A stretch of 64,000 nucleotides of DNA from Mesorhizobium ciceri WSM4083 (GTDB taxonomy: Bacteria; Pseudomonadota; Alphaproteobacteria; Rhizobiales; Rhizobiaceae), in contig NZ_JAFG01000007.1 in NCBI RefSeq assembly GCF_000519305.1, positions 165,994 to 229,993 on the forward strand. The letters run 5' to 3'. This document shows positions 26,715-35,749 of the stretch, in pieces (the first letter of the stretch is position 1; each line of letters starts with the position of its first letter). The translations under genes and the position numbers were made by a program. The notes below the pieces were generated by a model that saw only the letters and a program-made list of their open reading frames with translations, did no database searches and was not told the origin of the DNA.

Positions 26715-26831
26715 GGGTAAGCGATTAGAGAGGCCGCCAGCCAAGGCCGGACAATGACGGCCAAGACATTTCGATTTTAATTCAAATTTTACCTTAACCG
26801 CCGGCTTTGCTTGCCACACAGGCAGGATGGG

Positions 26832-26857
26832 GGAACCATTCGCTTGCTGGAGGAGTT
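26832..26857 (+). promoter_or_regulatory. EcfG-like promoter before the NepR-like gene
   Basis: GGAAC (26832-26836), 17 bases, AGTT (26854-26857). The general stress sigma factor EcfG/RpoE2 recognises GGAAC-N16/17-CGTT, so the -35 is exact and the -10 differs at one base. Confidence 0.35.
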
Positions 26858-26881
26858 TCGAAGCCGACACAGGATTTTGAG

Positions 26882-27082
26882 ATGATGACCCGCAACATGG
26901 GCGAAAAGGCAGAAGGTCTGGCCATCGAGGTCAGGCGCCAGTTGGGTGGCGAGGCGATGACCCGCTTTCTGCGCACCTTGCCGGCCTTCCGCACCGAGGC
27001 CGACATTCCCGACCGGCTCAGAGAACTGCTCGACCGCCTCGATGGGGCGGAGCGCGGCGATATCGGCTGGCGCCGGCGGTGA
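26882..27082 (+). CDS. small protein with NepR-like C-terminus
   Basis: 66 residues, no signal peptide. I do not recognise it with certainty. The segment LRTLPAFRTEADIPDR-LRELLDRLDGAE aligns without gaps to the C-terminal pattern of NepR anti-sigma factors (LRxLYxxVVxExVPDRFLxLLxxLD), which hold the general stress sigma factor EcfG until PhyR binds them. No phyR or ecfG gene is next to it. Start at 26882 (two ATG in a row); the frame stays open to 26807. A possible EcfG promoter precedes it. Alternatively it is an unrelated small Mesorhizobium protein. Confidence 0.4.
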   Translation: MMTRNMGEKAEGLAIEVRRQLGGEAMTRFLRTLPAFRTEADIPDRLRELLDRLDGAERGDIGWRRR

Positions 27083-27181
27083 CGCAACAATCGATCCTGG
27101 CAGCAAACCTCCTATCGGCAATAGCCGGGGAGAGCCGAACCATCTAAGGATAGATGTGTTGTGGTTCAAATGGAGGACGTA

Positions 27182-27559
27182 ATGCGCAAGGTTTCGATCA
27201 CCTCATCGCTGATGGCGTTTGTCGGCCTCGGCGCCATCACCTTGGCGGCCTTTCCGGCACAAGCAGACAATCTGCAGCTGCAATTGGGCAAACATGGCCC
27301 GCGGCTGAAGCTCATGGAAGATTGCGACCCCGCCTACGACGATTGCGAAGGCCCCCGTCGCGACGATCGGCGCGACCGCCGTCAACGAGGCTGCACGGAA
27401 GACCGGGCTCTCGACAAGGCGGACCGAATGGGCATTCGCCGCGCAAGGATAGAGTCCGTCGGCCGCCGGGAGATCACGGTCCGCGGCAGACAGGGTGGCG
27501 ACCGCGTGCGCGTGACTTTTGGCACCGAGCGCGGCTGTCCCATCCTCGATCGCGAATAG
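27182..27559 (+). CDS. exported basic protein with two conserved cysteines
   Basis: 125 residues. Signal peptide ends near AFPAQA. The mature part has an acidic Cys-containing stretch (EDCDPAYDDCEGP), a run of Arg/Asp (RRDDRRDRRQR) and a C-terminal module: Cys, then ALDKADRMGIRRARIESVGRREITVRG, then a final Cys in GCPIL. Related small periplasmic proteins with this Cys-bracketed module are common in rhizobia; the function is unknown. GGAGG at 27172-27176 fixes the start. A degenerate EcfG-like site (CGAAC 27136-27140, 16 bases, TGTT) lies upstream. Confidence 0.6.
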   Translation: MRKVSITSSLMAFVGLGAITLAAFPAQADNLQLQLGKHGPRLKLMEDCDPAYDDCEGPRRDDRRDRRQRGCTEDRALDKADRMGIRRARIESVGRREITVRGRQGGDRVRVTFGTERGCPILDRE

Positions 27560-27682
27560 CGATCGACGTCAACGGAAAACCGGCGGTCGGCTGGCTCGAC
27601 CGCCGAGCCACGCGACAATTACGCACAGTAATTTTGCGTGATGTTGCCTTGCGGCGGCGAGGCACCGCGCCTATGCTTCCTG

Positions 27683-28705
27683 ATGAACATGATTTCCCCT
27701 GAGGCGGTCGCCAACAGCAAGCGCGCCTGGCTGAAAATTCTCGCCCGCTACAAGAAGCCTGACAGGCGGCGCAGCGCCGTCGAACTCGCCATCACCCTCA
27801 TCCCATTCGCCATACTCTGGGGACTGTCCTCGGCGGCCTATGCCTATGGCCATTGGTGGGGACTGATCCTCATCCTCCCCGCGGCCGGATTTCTGGTGCG
27901 CATCTTCATGATCCAGCACGATTGCGGCCACGGCTCCTTCTTCGCCAACCGCTACGCGGACGACTGGATTGGCCGCGCGCTCGGCATCCTGACGCTGACG
28001 CCCTACGATTGCTGGCGGCGCGCCCACGCGACGCACCACGCCAGCGCCGGCAATCTTGACGAACGCGGCATGGGCGACATCCGGACGCTGACCGTTGCGG
28101 AATACCGGCAGATGTCATGGCGAGGCCGCCTCGCCTACCGTCTCTATCGCCACCCGCTGGTGATGTTCGGGCTCGGACCGATCTGGCTGTTCATCTTCGA
28201 GCAGAGGCTGCCCGTCGGCATGATGCGCGGCGGCCTGACCCCTTGGGTGTCGTCGATGACCACCAATCTTGGCATCGCGGTCGCAGCAGCCATCCTCATC
28301 TGGTTCGTCGGCCCCGGCGCGTTCCTGGTGGTCCATCTGCCGATCGTCATCCTCGCCGGTTCGGCCGGCATCTGGCTGTTCTACGTCCAGCACCAGTTCG
28401 AGGAAACGGAATGGGCGAAGGATGCCGACTGGGAATTCCAGCACGCTGCCTTACACGGATCGTCCTATTACGATCTCCCGCCGGTGCTGAACTGGTTCAC
28501 CGGAAACATCGGTGTCCACCACGTCCATCACCTCTCCGCCAAGGTGCCGTGCTACCGGTTGCAGGAAGTGCTGCGCGATTATCCCGAGCTGCGCGACATC
28601 GGTCGTGTCACGCTGCTCCAAAGCCTGCGCTGCGTCAAACTGGCATTGTGGGACGAGAACCGCCGCAAGCTGGTGTCGTTCCGCGAGGCACGGGCGGCGG
28701 TTTAA
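27683..28705 (+). CDS. fatty acid desaturase
   Basis: Membrane di-iron enzyme of about 340 residues that introduces a double bond into acyl chains. All three histidine boxes are present: HDCGHGS, HATHH and HHVHH. Four to six hydrophobic segments flank them. The sequence type (delta-12-like, with YVQHQFEETEWAKDADWEF) resembles omega-6 desaturases acting on membrane lipids. Start at 27683 is preferred over the longer open frame from 27638. The regioselectivity is not shown by sequence. Confidence 0.85.
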   Translation: MNMISPEAVANSKRAWLKILARYKKPDRRRSAVELAITLIPFAILWGLSSAAYAYGHWWGLILILPAAGFLVRIFMIQHDCGHGSFFANRYADDWIGRALGILTLTPYDCWRRAHATHHASAGNLDERGMGDIRTLTVAEYRQMSWRGRLAYRLYRHPLVMFGLGPIWLFIFEQRLPVGMMRGGLTPWVSSMTTNLGIAVAAAILIWFVGPGAFLVVHLPIVILAGSAGIWLFYVQHQFEETEWAKDADWEFQHAALHGSSYYDLPPVLNWFTGNIGVHHVHHLSAKVPCYRLQEVLRDYPELRDIGRVTLLQSLRCVKLALWDENRRKLVSFREARAAV

Positions 28706-28764
28706 GCAATTCCACGAGAAGTTTGAACGGTTTTCCAGGGAAAGCACGTAACGTTTTCCCTGGG
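28706..28764. repeat. GCAATTC...GGTTTTCC repeat with terminator-like hairpin (copy 1)
   Basis: Begins GCAATTCCACGAGAAG right after the desaturase stop and ends in the hairpin CCAGGGAAA / TTTTCCCTGG (about 28735-28764). The same sequence type recurs at 45346-45472. It lies between two convergent genes and can end transcription on either strand. Confidence 0.6.
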
Positions 28765-28785
28765 CGCCGCGGCCTGGAGCTCCGA

Positions 28786-30390
28786 TCAGGCAGCCTTGAT
28801 CATGTCGGCGGCCTTTTCGGCGATCATGATGGTTGGGGCATTGGTGTTGCCACCAATCAGTGTCGGCATCACCGAGGCGTCCACGACACGCAAGGCGTCA
28901 AGCCCGCGCACCTTGAGTTGCGGATCGACCACCGCCATCTCGTCAACCCCCATCCGACAGGAGCCGACCGGGTGATACACCGTGTCGGCGCGGGTACGGA
29001 TATGGGTCATCAGATCGGCATCGCTCGGCTCGCCGGCGATGTGCATTTCCTTGTGCCGGTAGCGCGTCAGCGCCGGCGAAGCCAACACCTGCCGGGTGAT
29101 CCTCACGCCTTTCAGCAGCAGTTCCGCATCGCGCTGGTCGCCGAGGAAGCGCGGATCGATGCGTGGCGCGGCAAGTGGATCGGCTCTGGCCAGCCCAACC
29201 TCGCCACGCGAGTGCGGCCGCAATATGCAGACATGACAGGAGAAGCCGAAACCGTAGTGCAGCGTGCGCGCATGGTTTTCGACCAAGCCGATGACGAATT
29301 GCAACTGCAGGTCAGGGCGCTGAAGCGCCGGGTCGGATTTGACGAAAGCGCCGCTCTCGGCCGCCGGCGAGGCGATCAGCCCGGTTCCATCCCGCCGCCA
29401 TTGCGCGATATGCCTGAGGAAACCCAACGCGCCGCGCGGGCTCATGCCAAGCATATCGGTGTCCTTCGATCTCCAGCCAACGATGAAATCGAGGTGGTCC
29501 TGGAGGTTCTTGCCGACGCCCGGCAATTCGTGGACGACGGGAACGCCGTGCACGGCAAGTTCGGCCGCCGGGCCGATACCCGACAGCAACAGAAGCTGCG
29601 GCGAACCGAAGGCACCGCCGCAGAGGATCACCTCGCGCGAGGCCTGCGCCACTGCCTCGCCTTTGCGTGTCCGGTAGCGGATGCCGGTGGCGCGCTTGCC
29701 GTCAAGGACGATGCCTGTGGCGTGCGCCCGCGTGATCACGGTCAGATTGGTCCGCTGCATCACCGGATGGAGATAGGCGGCGGCAGTCGAACAGCGCTCG
29801 CCATTGCGGGCACCACCGGCAAACTGGGTCACCTGGAAATAGCCGGCGCCCTCTTGTTCCGGTCCGTTGAAATCGTCCGAGGCGCGAATCTGGTTCTCGG
29901 CACAAGCCTCTATGAAGGCCTTGGCGATCGGCCTCGGCGAGCGCTGGTTCGACACTTTCAGCGGGCCGTCCCCGCCATGCAAAGCATCAGTGCCGCGCTC
30001 ATTGCCCTCGGCGCGCCGGAAATAAGGCAGCACCTCATCCCACGACCAGCCCTCGCAGCCCAGATTCGCCCATTCGTCATAGTCGCTGCGATGACCCCTG
30101 ACATAGAGCATTGCATTGATGGCGCTGGAGCCGCCCAGCGCCTTGCCGCGCGGCTGGTAGCCCTTGCGGCCGCCAAGACCTTGCTGCGGCACGGTCTCGA
30201 AGGCCCAGTTGTTGATTCTGGGCCGGCCGGAAAGCATGCCGATAATGCCAGCCGGAGCGCGGATCAGCATATCCCGGCCCTCGCCGCCAGCTTCGATCAG
30301 GCAGACCGTTTTCGATGGATCTTCCGAAAGACGCGCGGCAAGCGCACAGCCGGCGGACCCACCGCCGGCTATGACATAGTCGTAACGCAT
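28786..30390 (-). CDS. GMC-family FAD oxidoreductase (choline dehydrogenase-like)
   Basis: 534 residues. N-terminal FAD motif YDYVIAGGGSAGCALAARLSED, GMC signatures RGKALGGSSAINAMLYVRG and (S)GIGPAAEL, and C-terminal catalytic YHPVGSCRMG with GGNTNAPTIMIAEKAAD. Oxidises an alcohol, perhaps choline, PEG or a related substrate; betA context (betB, betI) is absent, so choline is not proven. The start at 30390 is preceded by GGAGGGG. Cytoplasmic, no signal peptide. Confidence 0.82.
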   Translation of the reverse strand: MRYDYVIAGGGSAGCALAARLSEDPSKTVCLIEAGGEGRDMLIRAPAGIIGMLSGRPRINNWAFETVPQQGLGGRKGYQPRGKALGGSSAINAMLYVRGHRSDYDEWANLGCEGWSWDEVLPYFRRAEGNERGTDALHGGDGPLKVSNQRSPRPIAKAFIEACAENQIRASDDFNGPEQEGAGYFQVTQFAGGARNGERCSTAAAYLHPVMQRTNLTVITRAHATGIVLDGKRATGIRYRTRKGEAVAQASREVILCGGAFGSPQLLLLSGIGPAAELAVHGVPVVHELPGVGKNLQDHLDFIVGWRSKDTDMLGMSPRGALGFLRHIAQWRRDGTGLIASPAAESGAFVKSDPALQRPDLQLQFVIGLVENHARTLHYGFGFSCHVCILRPHSRGEVGLARADPLAAPRIDPRFLGDQRDAELLLKGVRITRQVLASPALTRYRHKEMHIAGEPSDADLMTHIRTRADTVYHPVGSCRMGVDEMAVVDPQLKVRGLDALRVVDASVMPTLIGGNTNAPTIMIAEKAADMIKAA

Positions 30391-30487
30391 GAAGACCCCT
30401 CCCCGATCGTCCACGGATTTTCCATCCGGATGATCAAGAGAAGGCCTGAACACGACTGATGTAAAGACGCGCGGAATTACCGCAACG

Positions 30488-31021
30488 TCAGCTGCTGCGA
30501 ACGCGCCGCCAGGAATATTTCGGGCCTTTTGGTTCCGGCACGGCGGCTGGCTGGTAGTAGAGCCCCAATCCGCCGGTGCGGCCCTCCTCCAGGCGCTTCA
30601 ACAGCACGGGGTTCGATATCTCGAACTCGTCGAAGCCCAGCCGCAGCATATGCGGCAGTTGGTCGATCAGCACCTGGCCGGTGGCGCGAACGGCACCTTC
30701 GAAATGGTAGCGGCCGCGCAGCAGTTCTCCCTTGGAGAAGGAGCGGCCGTCGCTGAAGGCCGGGAAGGCCAATGCCACCAGCGACAGCTGGTCGAGCAGG
30801 TCGGCAATCTTCTCGATCTGATCACCCGGCTGCAGCAGGACGCCGAGCCGTTCCTTGGCCGAGCGGCGCACCTCCGGATCCAGATCGAGGAAGACTTGCA
30901 ACGGCACGATGAAGCGGCCGTTGCCGGACAGCGCATCCGCACTTTCGGCATGGGCCCACTCATCCTCGTGAAAACCCGCAGGGGTCCAGAGCCGGGTCTC
31001 CGGTGTCGTCGGTTCAGTCAT
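30488..31021 (-). CDS. DUF934 protein of the sulfate assimilation operon
   Basis: 177 residues. The family (FSDGRSFSKGELLRGRYHFEGAVRATGQVLIDQLPHMLRLGFDEFEI) is found almost always beside sulfite reductase genes, and is thought to assist siroheme-dependent reduction, but its activity is not known. Start at 31021 (MTEPTTPETRLWTP), with AGGAA upstream. Last gene of the set cysG-DUF2849-cysI-cysH-DUF934, 111 bases after cysH. Confidence 0.82.
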   Translation of the reverse strand: MTEPTTPETRLWTPAGFHEDEWAHAESADALSGNGRFIVPLQVFLDLDPEVRRSAKERLGVLLQPGDQIEKIADLLDQLSLVALAFPAFSDGRSFSKGELLRGRYHFEGAVRATGQVLIDQLPHMLRLGFDEFEISNPVLLKRLEEGRTGGLGLYYQPAAVPEPKGPKYSWRRVRSS

Positions 31022-31132
31022 AAAGATTCCTAAAGCCCCAAGATCCAAGTCCGCTGAAAGTCCGTCCCACGCAAAGCCGGCGGCCTCCGGGTGAAGGTCG
31101 CCGTTCGCAGGCCGGCTGAATATCAGCATACC

Positions 31133-31897
31133 CTATAGTGATGCGTCGGTCAGCGACTTCTCCAGCCCCGACAGGTGAATGCCGCACTCGGTCTTGGCAT
31201 GACCGGCCCAGCGGCCGCTGCGCGCGTCCTCGCCCGGCTGCACCGGCTGCGTGCACGGGAAGCAGCCGATCGACAAATAGCCATAAGCGACCAGCGGATT
31301 TTCGCGCAGCGCGTGCGCGCGCATATAGTCGGCCTGGTCCGATGTCGTCCAATGCGCCAGCGGATTGATACGGATGCGCGGACCGACCGCCTCGAACACC
31401 GGCAGCGCTGCCCGCGTCGCGGCCTGAAAACGCTTGCGGCCGGTGAGCCAGGCACGAAATGGCGCGACACCGCGCGCCAGCGGCTCCACCTTGCGCACGT
31501 CGCAGCAGGCGTCGGTGTTGCTCTGATGCAGATTGCCCGTCGGATCGATCCGTTCGAGCGCCGCTTCCTCGGGTTTGATCACCCTTATGTTGGTCAGCCC
31601 GAAATCGGCGGCGAGCGCGTCGCGATAGCCCAGCGTCTCCTCGAAATGCTTGCCGGTGTCGAGGAAGATGACCGGCAGCGTCCGGTCGATCTTGGCGATC
31701 ATGTGCAGCAGCACGGCCGAATCCGCGCCGAACGACGACACCGCCGCGATCTCGTCGAGGAACAGCTCGCGGGCCGAGCGTTCGATGATCTCGAGCGGTT
31801 TCAGATGACCATAGAGCGCGTCGAGCCCCGCCGCCTTGGCGGCGATGCCGTCATCGACGTCTCCGATACGGTCAAGCGGCCTTGGCTTCGCCAGCAT
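31133..31897 (-). CDS. cysH: adenylyl-sulfate (APS) reductase
   Basis: Reduces activated sulfate to sulfite with thioredoxin. 254 residues. Besides the catalytic Cys in ECGIHL near the C-terminus, it has CCDVRKVEPL and GCFPCTQPV, the two Cys pairs that hold a [4Fe-4S] cluster, so it belongs to the APS-using type usual in rhizobia rather than enterobacterial PAPS reductase. Start at 31897 has AAGGAGG upstream and overlaps the end of cysI by 26 bases. Confidence 0.9.
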   Translation of the reverse strand: MLAKPRPLDRIGDVDDGIAAKAAGLDALYGHLKPLEIIERSARELFLDEIAAVSSFGADSAVLLHMIAKIDRTLPVIFLDTGKHFEETLGYRDALAADFGLTNIRVIKPEEAALERIDPTGNLHQSNTDACCDVRKVEPLARGVAPFRAWLTGRKRFQAATRAALPVFEAVGPRIRINPLAHWTTSDQADYMRAHALRENPLVAYGYLSIGCFPCTQPVQPGEDARSGRWAGHAKTECGIHLSGLEKSLTDASL

Positions 31898-33542
31898 AGA
31901 GCGCCTCCTTGAACGGCGCGGGACCGACTCGGCGGTAGGCGTCGATGAATTTCTCTTGTGGGTCGAGCCGAAGGCCGAGATAGGTCTCGACGATCTGCTC
32001 GATGGCGTCGGTAATCTCTTCCGAAGAGAAGCCGCGGCCGATGATCTCGCCGACCGAGGTGTTTTCGTCGGCCGAGCCACCCAGCGTCACCTGATAGAGT
32101 TCGGAGCCCTTCTTCTCGACCCCGAGGATGCCGATATGGCCGACATGGTGATGACCGCAGGCGTTGATGCAGCCGGAGATCTTCAGCTTCAGTTCGCCGA
32201 TCTCGCGCTGCCGCTCAAGCGAGGCGAAGCGGCGCGAGATTTCCTGCGCGATCGGGATCGAGCGCGCCGTGGCCAGCGCACAGTAGTCGAGGCCCGGGCA
32301 AGCGATGATGTCCGATATCAAATTGGAATTGGCCGTCGCCAGGCCGATGCCGACCAGCGCATCATAGACCGCCTTGAGGTCGGCGCGGGCCACATGCGGC
32401 AGGATCAGGTTCTGCTCATGGCTGACACGCAGCTCATCAAAGCCATATTTCTCGGCGATGTCGGCGATCGCTTCCATCTGGCTGTCCGAGGCGTCGCCGG
32501 GCACCTCGCCGATGCCCTTCAGCGAGATCGTCACCGCCGCATAGTCGGGATGGCGGTGCGTCACGACATTCCGGTCGAGCCACTCCGAGAACCCCTTGGA
32601 ATCGAGCCGCGCCAGCTTGACCGCCTGGTCGCCTTCCGGCCGCCCAGCGAGCACCGGTGGCGCGAAATAGGCCTCGATGGCGCGGATGTCGGCTTCCGGC
32701 AGCTTCAGCTCGGCGTCCTTCAACTCCTGCCATTCGGCCTCTACCTGACGGGTGATCTCCTCGACGCCGGTCTCATGGACAAGTATCTTGATGCGCGCCT
32801 TGTACTTGTTGTCGCGGCGGCCATAGAGGTTGTAAACGCGCAGGATCGCCGTGCAGTACGACAGAAGGTCGGCTTCCGGCAGGAAGTCGCGGATTTTCCG
32901 GGCAACCATTGGCGTGCGGCCCTGACCGCCGCCGATATAGACCGCGAAACCGAGTTCGCCAGCGGCGTTCTTCTTCAGGTGCAGCCCGATGTCATGCGTC
33001 TGGATGGCGGCGCGGTCGCGCTCGGCACCCGTCACCGCGATCTTGAACTTGCGCGGCAGGAACGAGAATTCCGGATGCACCGACGACCACTGGCGCAGGA
33101 TTTCCGCATAGGGGCGCGGATCGGCGACCTCGTCGGCGGCAGCGCCGGCGAAATGGTCGGCAGTGACGTTGCGGATGCAATTGCCGCTGGTCTGGATGGC
33201 ATGCATCTCGACGCTCGCGAGATCCGCCAGGATCGCCGGAATGTCCGACAGCGCCGGCCAGTTGAACTGGATGTTCTGGCGTGTGGTGAAGTGGCCGTAG
33301 CCCTTGTCGTATTTGCGGGCGACGTGGCCAAGCATGCGCAACTGCTTGCCGTTCAGCGTGCCGTACGGCACCGCGATGCGCAGCATGTAGGCATGCAGTT
33401 GAAGATAGACGCCGTTCATCAGCCTCAATGGCCGGAACTGCTCCTCGGTGATCTCGCCGGCAAGGCGGCGCTGCACCTGGTCGCTGAACTCGGCGACGCG
33501 GGCCTGGACAAAATCGTGGTCGAACTCATCGTAACGGTACAT
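31872..33542 (-). CDS. cysI: sulfite reductase (siroheme [4Fe-4S] hemoprotein)
   Basis: Six-electron reduction of sulfite to sulfide. 556 residues in the nitrite/sulfite reductase family, two homologous halves. The four Cys binding the siroheme-linked cluster lie in CPGLDYC and CINACGHHHVGHIG. Gene position with cysH and cysG makes sulfite the likely substrate rather than nitrite. No flavoprotein subunit gene (cysJ) is present, so electrons probably come from ferredoxin. Forty-three bases separate its start from the DUF2849 stop. Confidence 0.88.
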   Translation of the reverse strand: MYRYDEFDHDFVQARVAEFSDQVQRRLAGEITEEQFRPLRLMNGVYLQLHAYMLRIAVPYGTLNGKQLRMLGHVARKYDKGYGHFTTRQNIQFNWPALSDIPAILADLASVEMHAIQTSGNCIRNVTADHFAGAAADEVADPRPYAEILRQWSSVHPEFSFLPRKFKIAVTGAERDRAAIQTHDIGLHLKKNAAGELGFAVYIGGGQGRTPMVARKIRDFLPEADLLSYCTAILRVYNLYGRRDNKYKARIKILVHETGVEEITRQVEAEWQELKDAELKLPEADIRAIEAYFAPPVLAGRPEGDQAVKLARLDSKGFSEWLDRNVVTHRHPDYAAVTISLKGIGEVPGDASDSQMEAIADIAEKYGFDELRVSHEQNLILPHVARADLKAVYDALVGIGLATANSNLISDIIACPGLDYCALATARSIPIAQEISRRFASLERQREIGELKLKISGCINACGHHHVGHIGILGVEKKGSELYQVTLGGSADENTSVGEIIGRGFSSEEITDAIEQIVETYLGLRLDPQEKFIDAYRRVGPAPFKEALYAGEAKAA

Positions 33543-33585
33543 GCTTGGTCTTTCAGGGCGCGTCCGCCCATGCCTGGTGTCTTGG

Positions 33586-33879
33586 TTATGCTGCCCGCGC
33601 AGCCTGCTTGCCGAGATCGTTGCGGATGGTCGGGCCGGCGGCGCGGATCTTCTCGCGCAGCCGCACCGGTTGGACGACGCCGTTGACGACTTCAGCGTCG
33701 ATCAAATTGACGTCGACCACTTCGTTGGCGGCATAGGCCTTGGCGCCGATCGCCTCGAGCCTGTCCTCGGCTGCCTTGTCATGGGCGAGGTCGGCATGGT
33801 CCACCGTCTCGGCCCAGCCGCCATCGGCGTACCAGACGGCAATGCCGTCGGTGAGGCGGTTGGCGGTCAGTATCTTCAT
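33586..33879 (-). CDS. DUF2849 protein of the sulfur operon
   Basis: 97 residues (MKILTANRLTDGIAVWYADGGWAE...). The family occurs in alphaproteobacteria between cysG and the sulfite reductase gene; no biochemical role is known. Its start overlaps the cysG stop by four bases, so it is translated with it. Confidence 0.82.
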   Translation of the reverse strand: MKILTANRLTDGIAVWYADGGWAETVDHADLAHDKAAEDRLEAIGAKAYAANEVVDVNLIDAEVVNGVVQPVRLREKIRAAGPTIRNDLGKQAARAA

Positions 33880-35327
33880 TGCTGAACTCCTGCGGCGATC
33901 GAACTGGACGCGCCTTCATGCCTGTGTGCCGCCAGCGGCTCGGATCGTTCAAAGTTGGCGCCGGCGACCGCATCGCCGATGATGGTCATGACCGGGCCGG
34001 AAAGATCGGCGCGCGCTTCCAGCGACGGCAGGTCGGCAAGCGTGCCGTGGAAGCGACGCCGGTTGGCGAGGCTGGCATTCTCGACCACGGCCACCGCAGT
34101 GTCCGGCGACAGACCGGCCTCGATCAACCGTCCGGCAACCTCGGCGGCCACCGAGCGGCCCATATAGACGGCGACGGTGGCGCCCGAAATGGCGAGCTTG
34201 GCCCAGTCGGGCAGCGAATTGCCCTTGAGGTCGTGGCCGGTGGTGAACACCATCGACGAGGAGACACCGCGCAAGGTCAGCGGCAGTTCGAAATCGGCGG
34301 CGGCGGCAAAGGCCGCGGTGACGCCCGGAACCACCTCATAGGCGATGTCGGCATCGCGAAGTGCCGCCATTTCCTCGCCGGCCCGGCCGAAAACCAGCGG
34401 ATCGCCTGACTTCAGCCGCACGACACGCTTGCCTTCACGGCCAAGCTCGACCAGCAGCGCATTGATCTCAGCCTGGCTCTTGGTGTGGCAGCCCTTGCGC
34501 TTTCCGACCGGCAGGCGCTCGGCATCGCGGCGACCCATGGCAACGACCGCCTCGGGCACCAGCGCGTCATGGACGATGACATCGGCTTCCATCAGCAGAC
34601 GATGGGCCCGCAAGGTCAAAAGATCCTCGGCGCCCGGACCGGCGCCAACCAGCGCGATGTGACCGCAAGCGGGCGTGTTCGACAGCAGAAGATCGACGGC
34701 AGCGTCATGCGCCTGCGAAAGGTGGCCAGCTTCGGCCGCGCGCGCAGGAGCACCAGAGAAGAAATCATTCCAGAAGCGGCGACGGGCATTGCCTCTCGGC
34801 AGCAGCTTCTCGGCAGCCCCGCGAAACGAAGCCGCAAGAATTGCCAGCGGCCCGAGCGACGGCGACAGCATGCGGTCGATGCGGCCGCGCAACATCTGGG
34901 CAAGCACCGGGCCTGCACCTTCGGTGCCGATGGCGATAGCGACCGGCGCGCGGTTGACCAGCGCCGGGGTGAAGAAATCGCAAAGCTCAGGCCGATCGAC
35001 GGCATTGACCGGAATGCCTAGGCGGCGCGCATCCGCGGCCACCCGGCGGTCGAGTTCCTCGTCGCCGCTGGCGGCAAACACCAAGACCGCGCCTTCGAGC
35101 CGCGAAGCGTCGTAAGCGGCGGCAAAATGGCTCGCGCCGGTCTGGGCGATGAAGGCCAGCAGGTCCGGCTCGGCGTGTTCCGCGATGATCCGCAGGACCG
35201 CACTCGACTGTCCGATCAGCCGCGCCTTGGCCAGCGCCTCTTCGCCGCCGCCGACGATGGCCACGGCTTCGCCCTCGACCCGCATGAACACGGGGAAGGC
35301 GTTGAGCTTGGGAGCAGTGTGCGACAT
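33876..35327 (-). CDS. cysG: siroheme synthase (trifunctional CysG)
   Basis: Makes siroheme for CysI: uroporphyrinogen III is methylated twice, oxidised by NAD and loaded with iron. 483 residues. The N-terminal precorrin-2 dehydrogenase/ferrochelatase part (AIVGGGEEALAKARLI, about 25-45; to about 200) is fused to the uroporphyrinogen methyltransferase domain (LVGAGPGAEDLLTLRAHRLLMEADVIVHDALV; GDPLVFGRAGEE). Start at 35327 (MSHTAPKLNAFPVF) gives the standard N-terminus. First gene of the sulfur operon; dyad elements lie upstream. Confidence 0.9.
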   Translation of the reverse strand: MSHTAPKLNAFPVFMRVEGEAVAIVGGGEEALAKARLIGQSSAVLRIIAEHAEPDLLAFIAQTGASHFAAAYDASRLEGAVLVFAASGDEELDRRVAADARRLGIPVNAVDRPELCDFFTPALVNRAPVAIAIGTEGAGPVLAQMLRGRIDRMLSPSLGPLAILAASFRGAAEKLLPRGNARRRFWNDFFSGAPARAAEAGHLSQAHDAAVDLLLSNTPACGHIALVGAGPGAEDLLTLRAHRLLMEADVIVHDALVPEAVVAMGRRDAERLPVGKRKGCHTKSQAEINALLVELGREGKRVVRLKSGDPLVFGRAGEEMAALRDADIAYEVVPGVTAAFAAAADFELPLTLRGVSSSMVFTTGHDLKGNSLPDWAKLAISGATVAVYMGRSVAAEVAGRLIEAGLSPDTAVAVVENASLANRRRFHGTLADLPSLEARADLSGPVMTIIGDAVAGANFERSEPLAAHRHEGASSSIAAGVQQ

Positions 35328-35749
35328 GGACGCGAGCGGAATCCTCAATGAGCCTGCAGTTCTACGCGCAGGCGCGAGAAACCAGAAGGAACGCACTCGC
35401 GCATCCCTTATCGGGATGCAATTGCTTTTCTGAAAGCATCCCGGCCAAGAGAAAAATATTTCTCATTAACAGATAGAGCCGATTGAAGCTGCTGTCGCAG
35501 GCCTTGATTTGTGGCTCTTTTAGCGCCCGGCGAGAAAAGCCGCAAAACTGTTTTTTCTAAATTCTACCAAATTAGTAGATTAAAGTCGCAAACACCGGAT
35601 AGCCAGAATGTCCAACGCCGACGCGGGTGCCGACTGGAACATTACCGGCTCGGGGTGCGTTCTCAAAAGGCCCGTCATGTCGGATCGAAACCCGGCTGCG
35701 GAATGCCAAGAAAGGCCGCCACGCGGCTAACTAAAAGGAGCCTGTCATC
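35328..35749. other. regulatory region between divergent cysG and host attachment gene
   Basis: 422 bases without a convincing gene. On the cysG side are two perfect short dyads, GCATCCC-TTATC-GGGATGC (35401-35419) and GAGAAA-AATA-TTTCTC (35449-35464). A third, TCTAC-N7-GTAGA (35563-35579), lies in an AT-rich stretch. On the other side an exact EcfG promoter serves the host attachment gene (listed separately). The dyads are candidate operators for a sulfur regulator; which protein binds is unknown. Confidence 0.5.
35636..35661 (+). promoter_or_regulatory. exact EcfG-type general stress promoter
   Basis: GGAAC (35636-35640), 17 bases, CGTT (35658-35661), a full match to the EcfG/RpoE2 consensus of alphaproteobacteria. 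It points to the host attachment gene, whose start is about 80 bases past the expected transcription start. Confidence 0.65.

Noticed and set aside
28117..30459. 780-codon open frame on the plus strand
   Set aside because: It runs antisense to the GMC oxidoreductase and through the desaturase end; composition is Arg/Pro/His-rich without any family motif, as expected from high-GC shadow frames.
31836..33686. 616-codon open frame on the plus strand
   Set aside because: Antisense of sulfite reductase, no recognisable domain.
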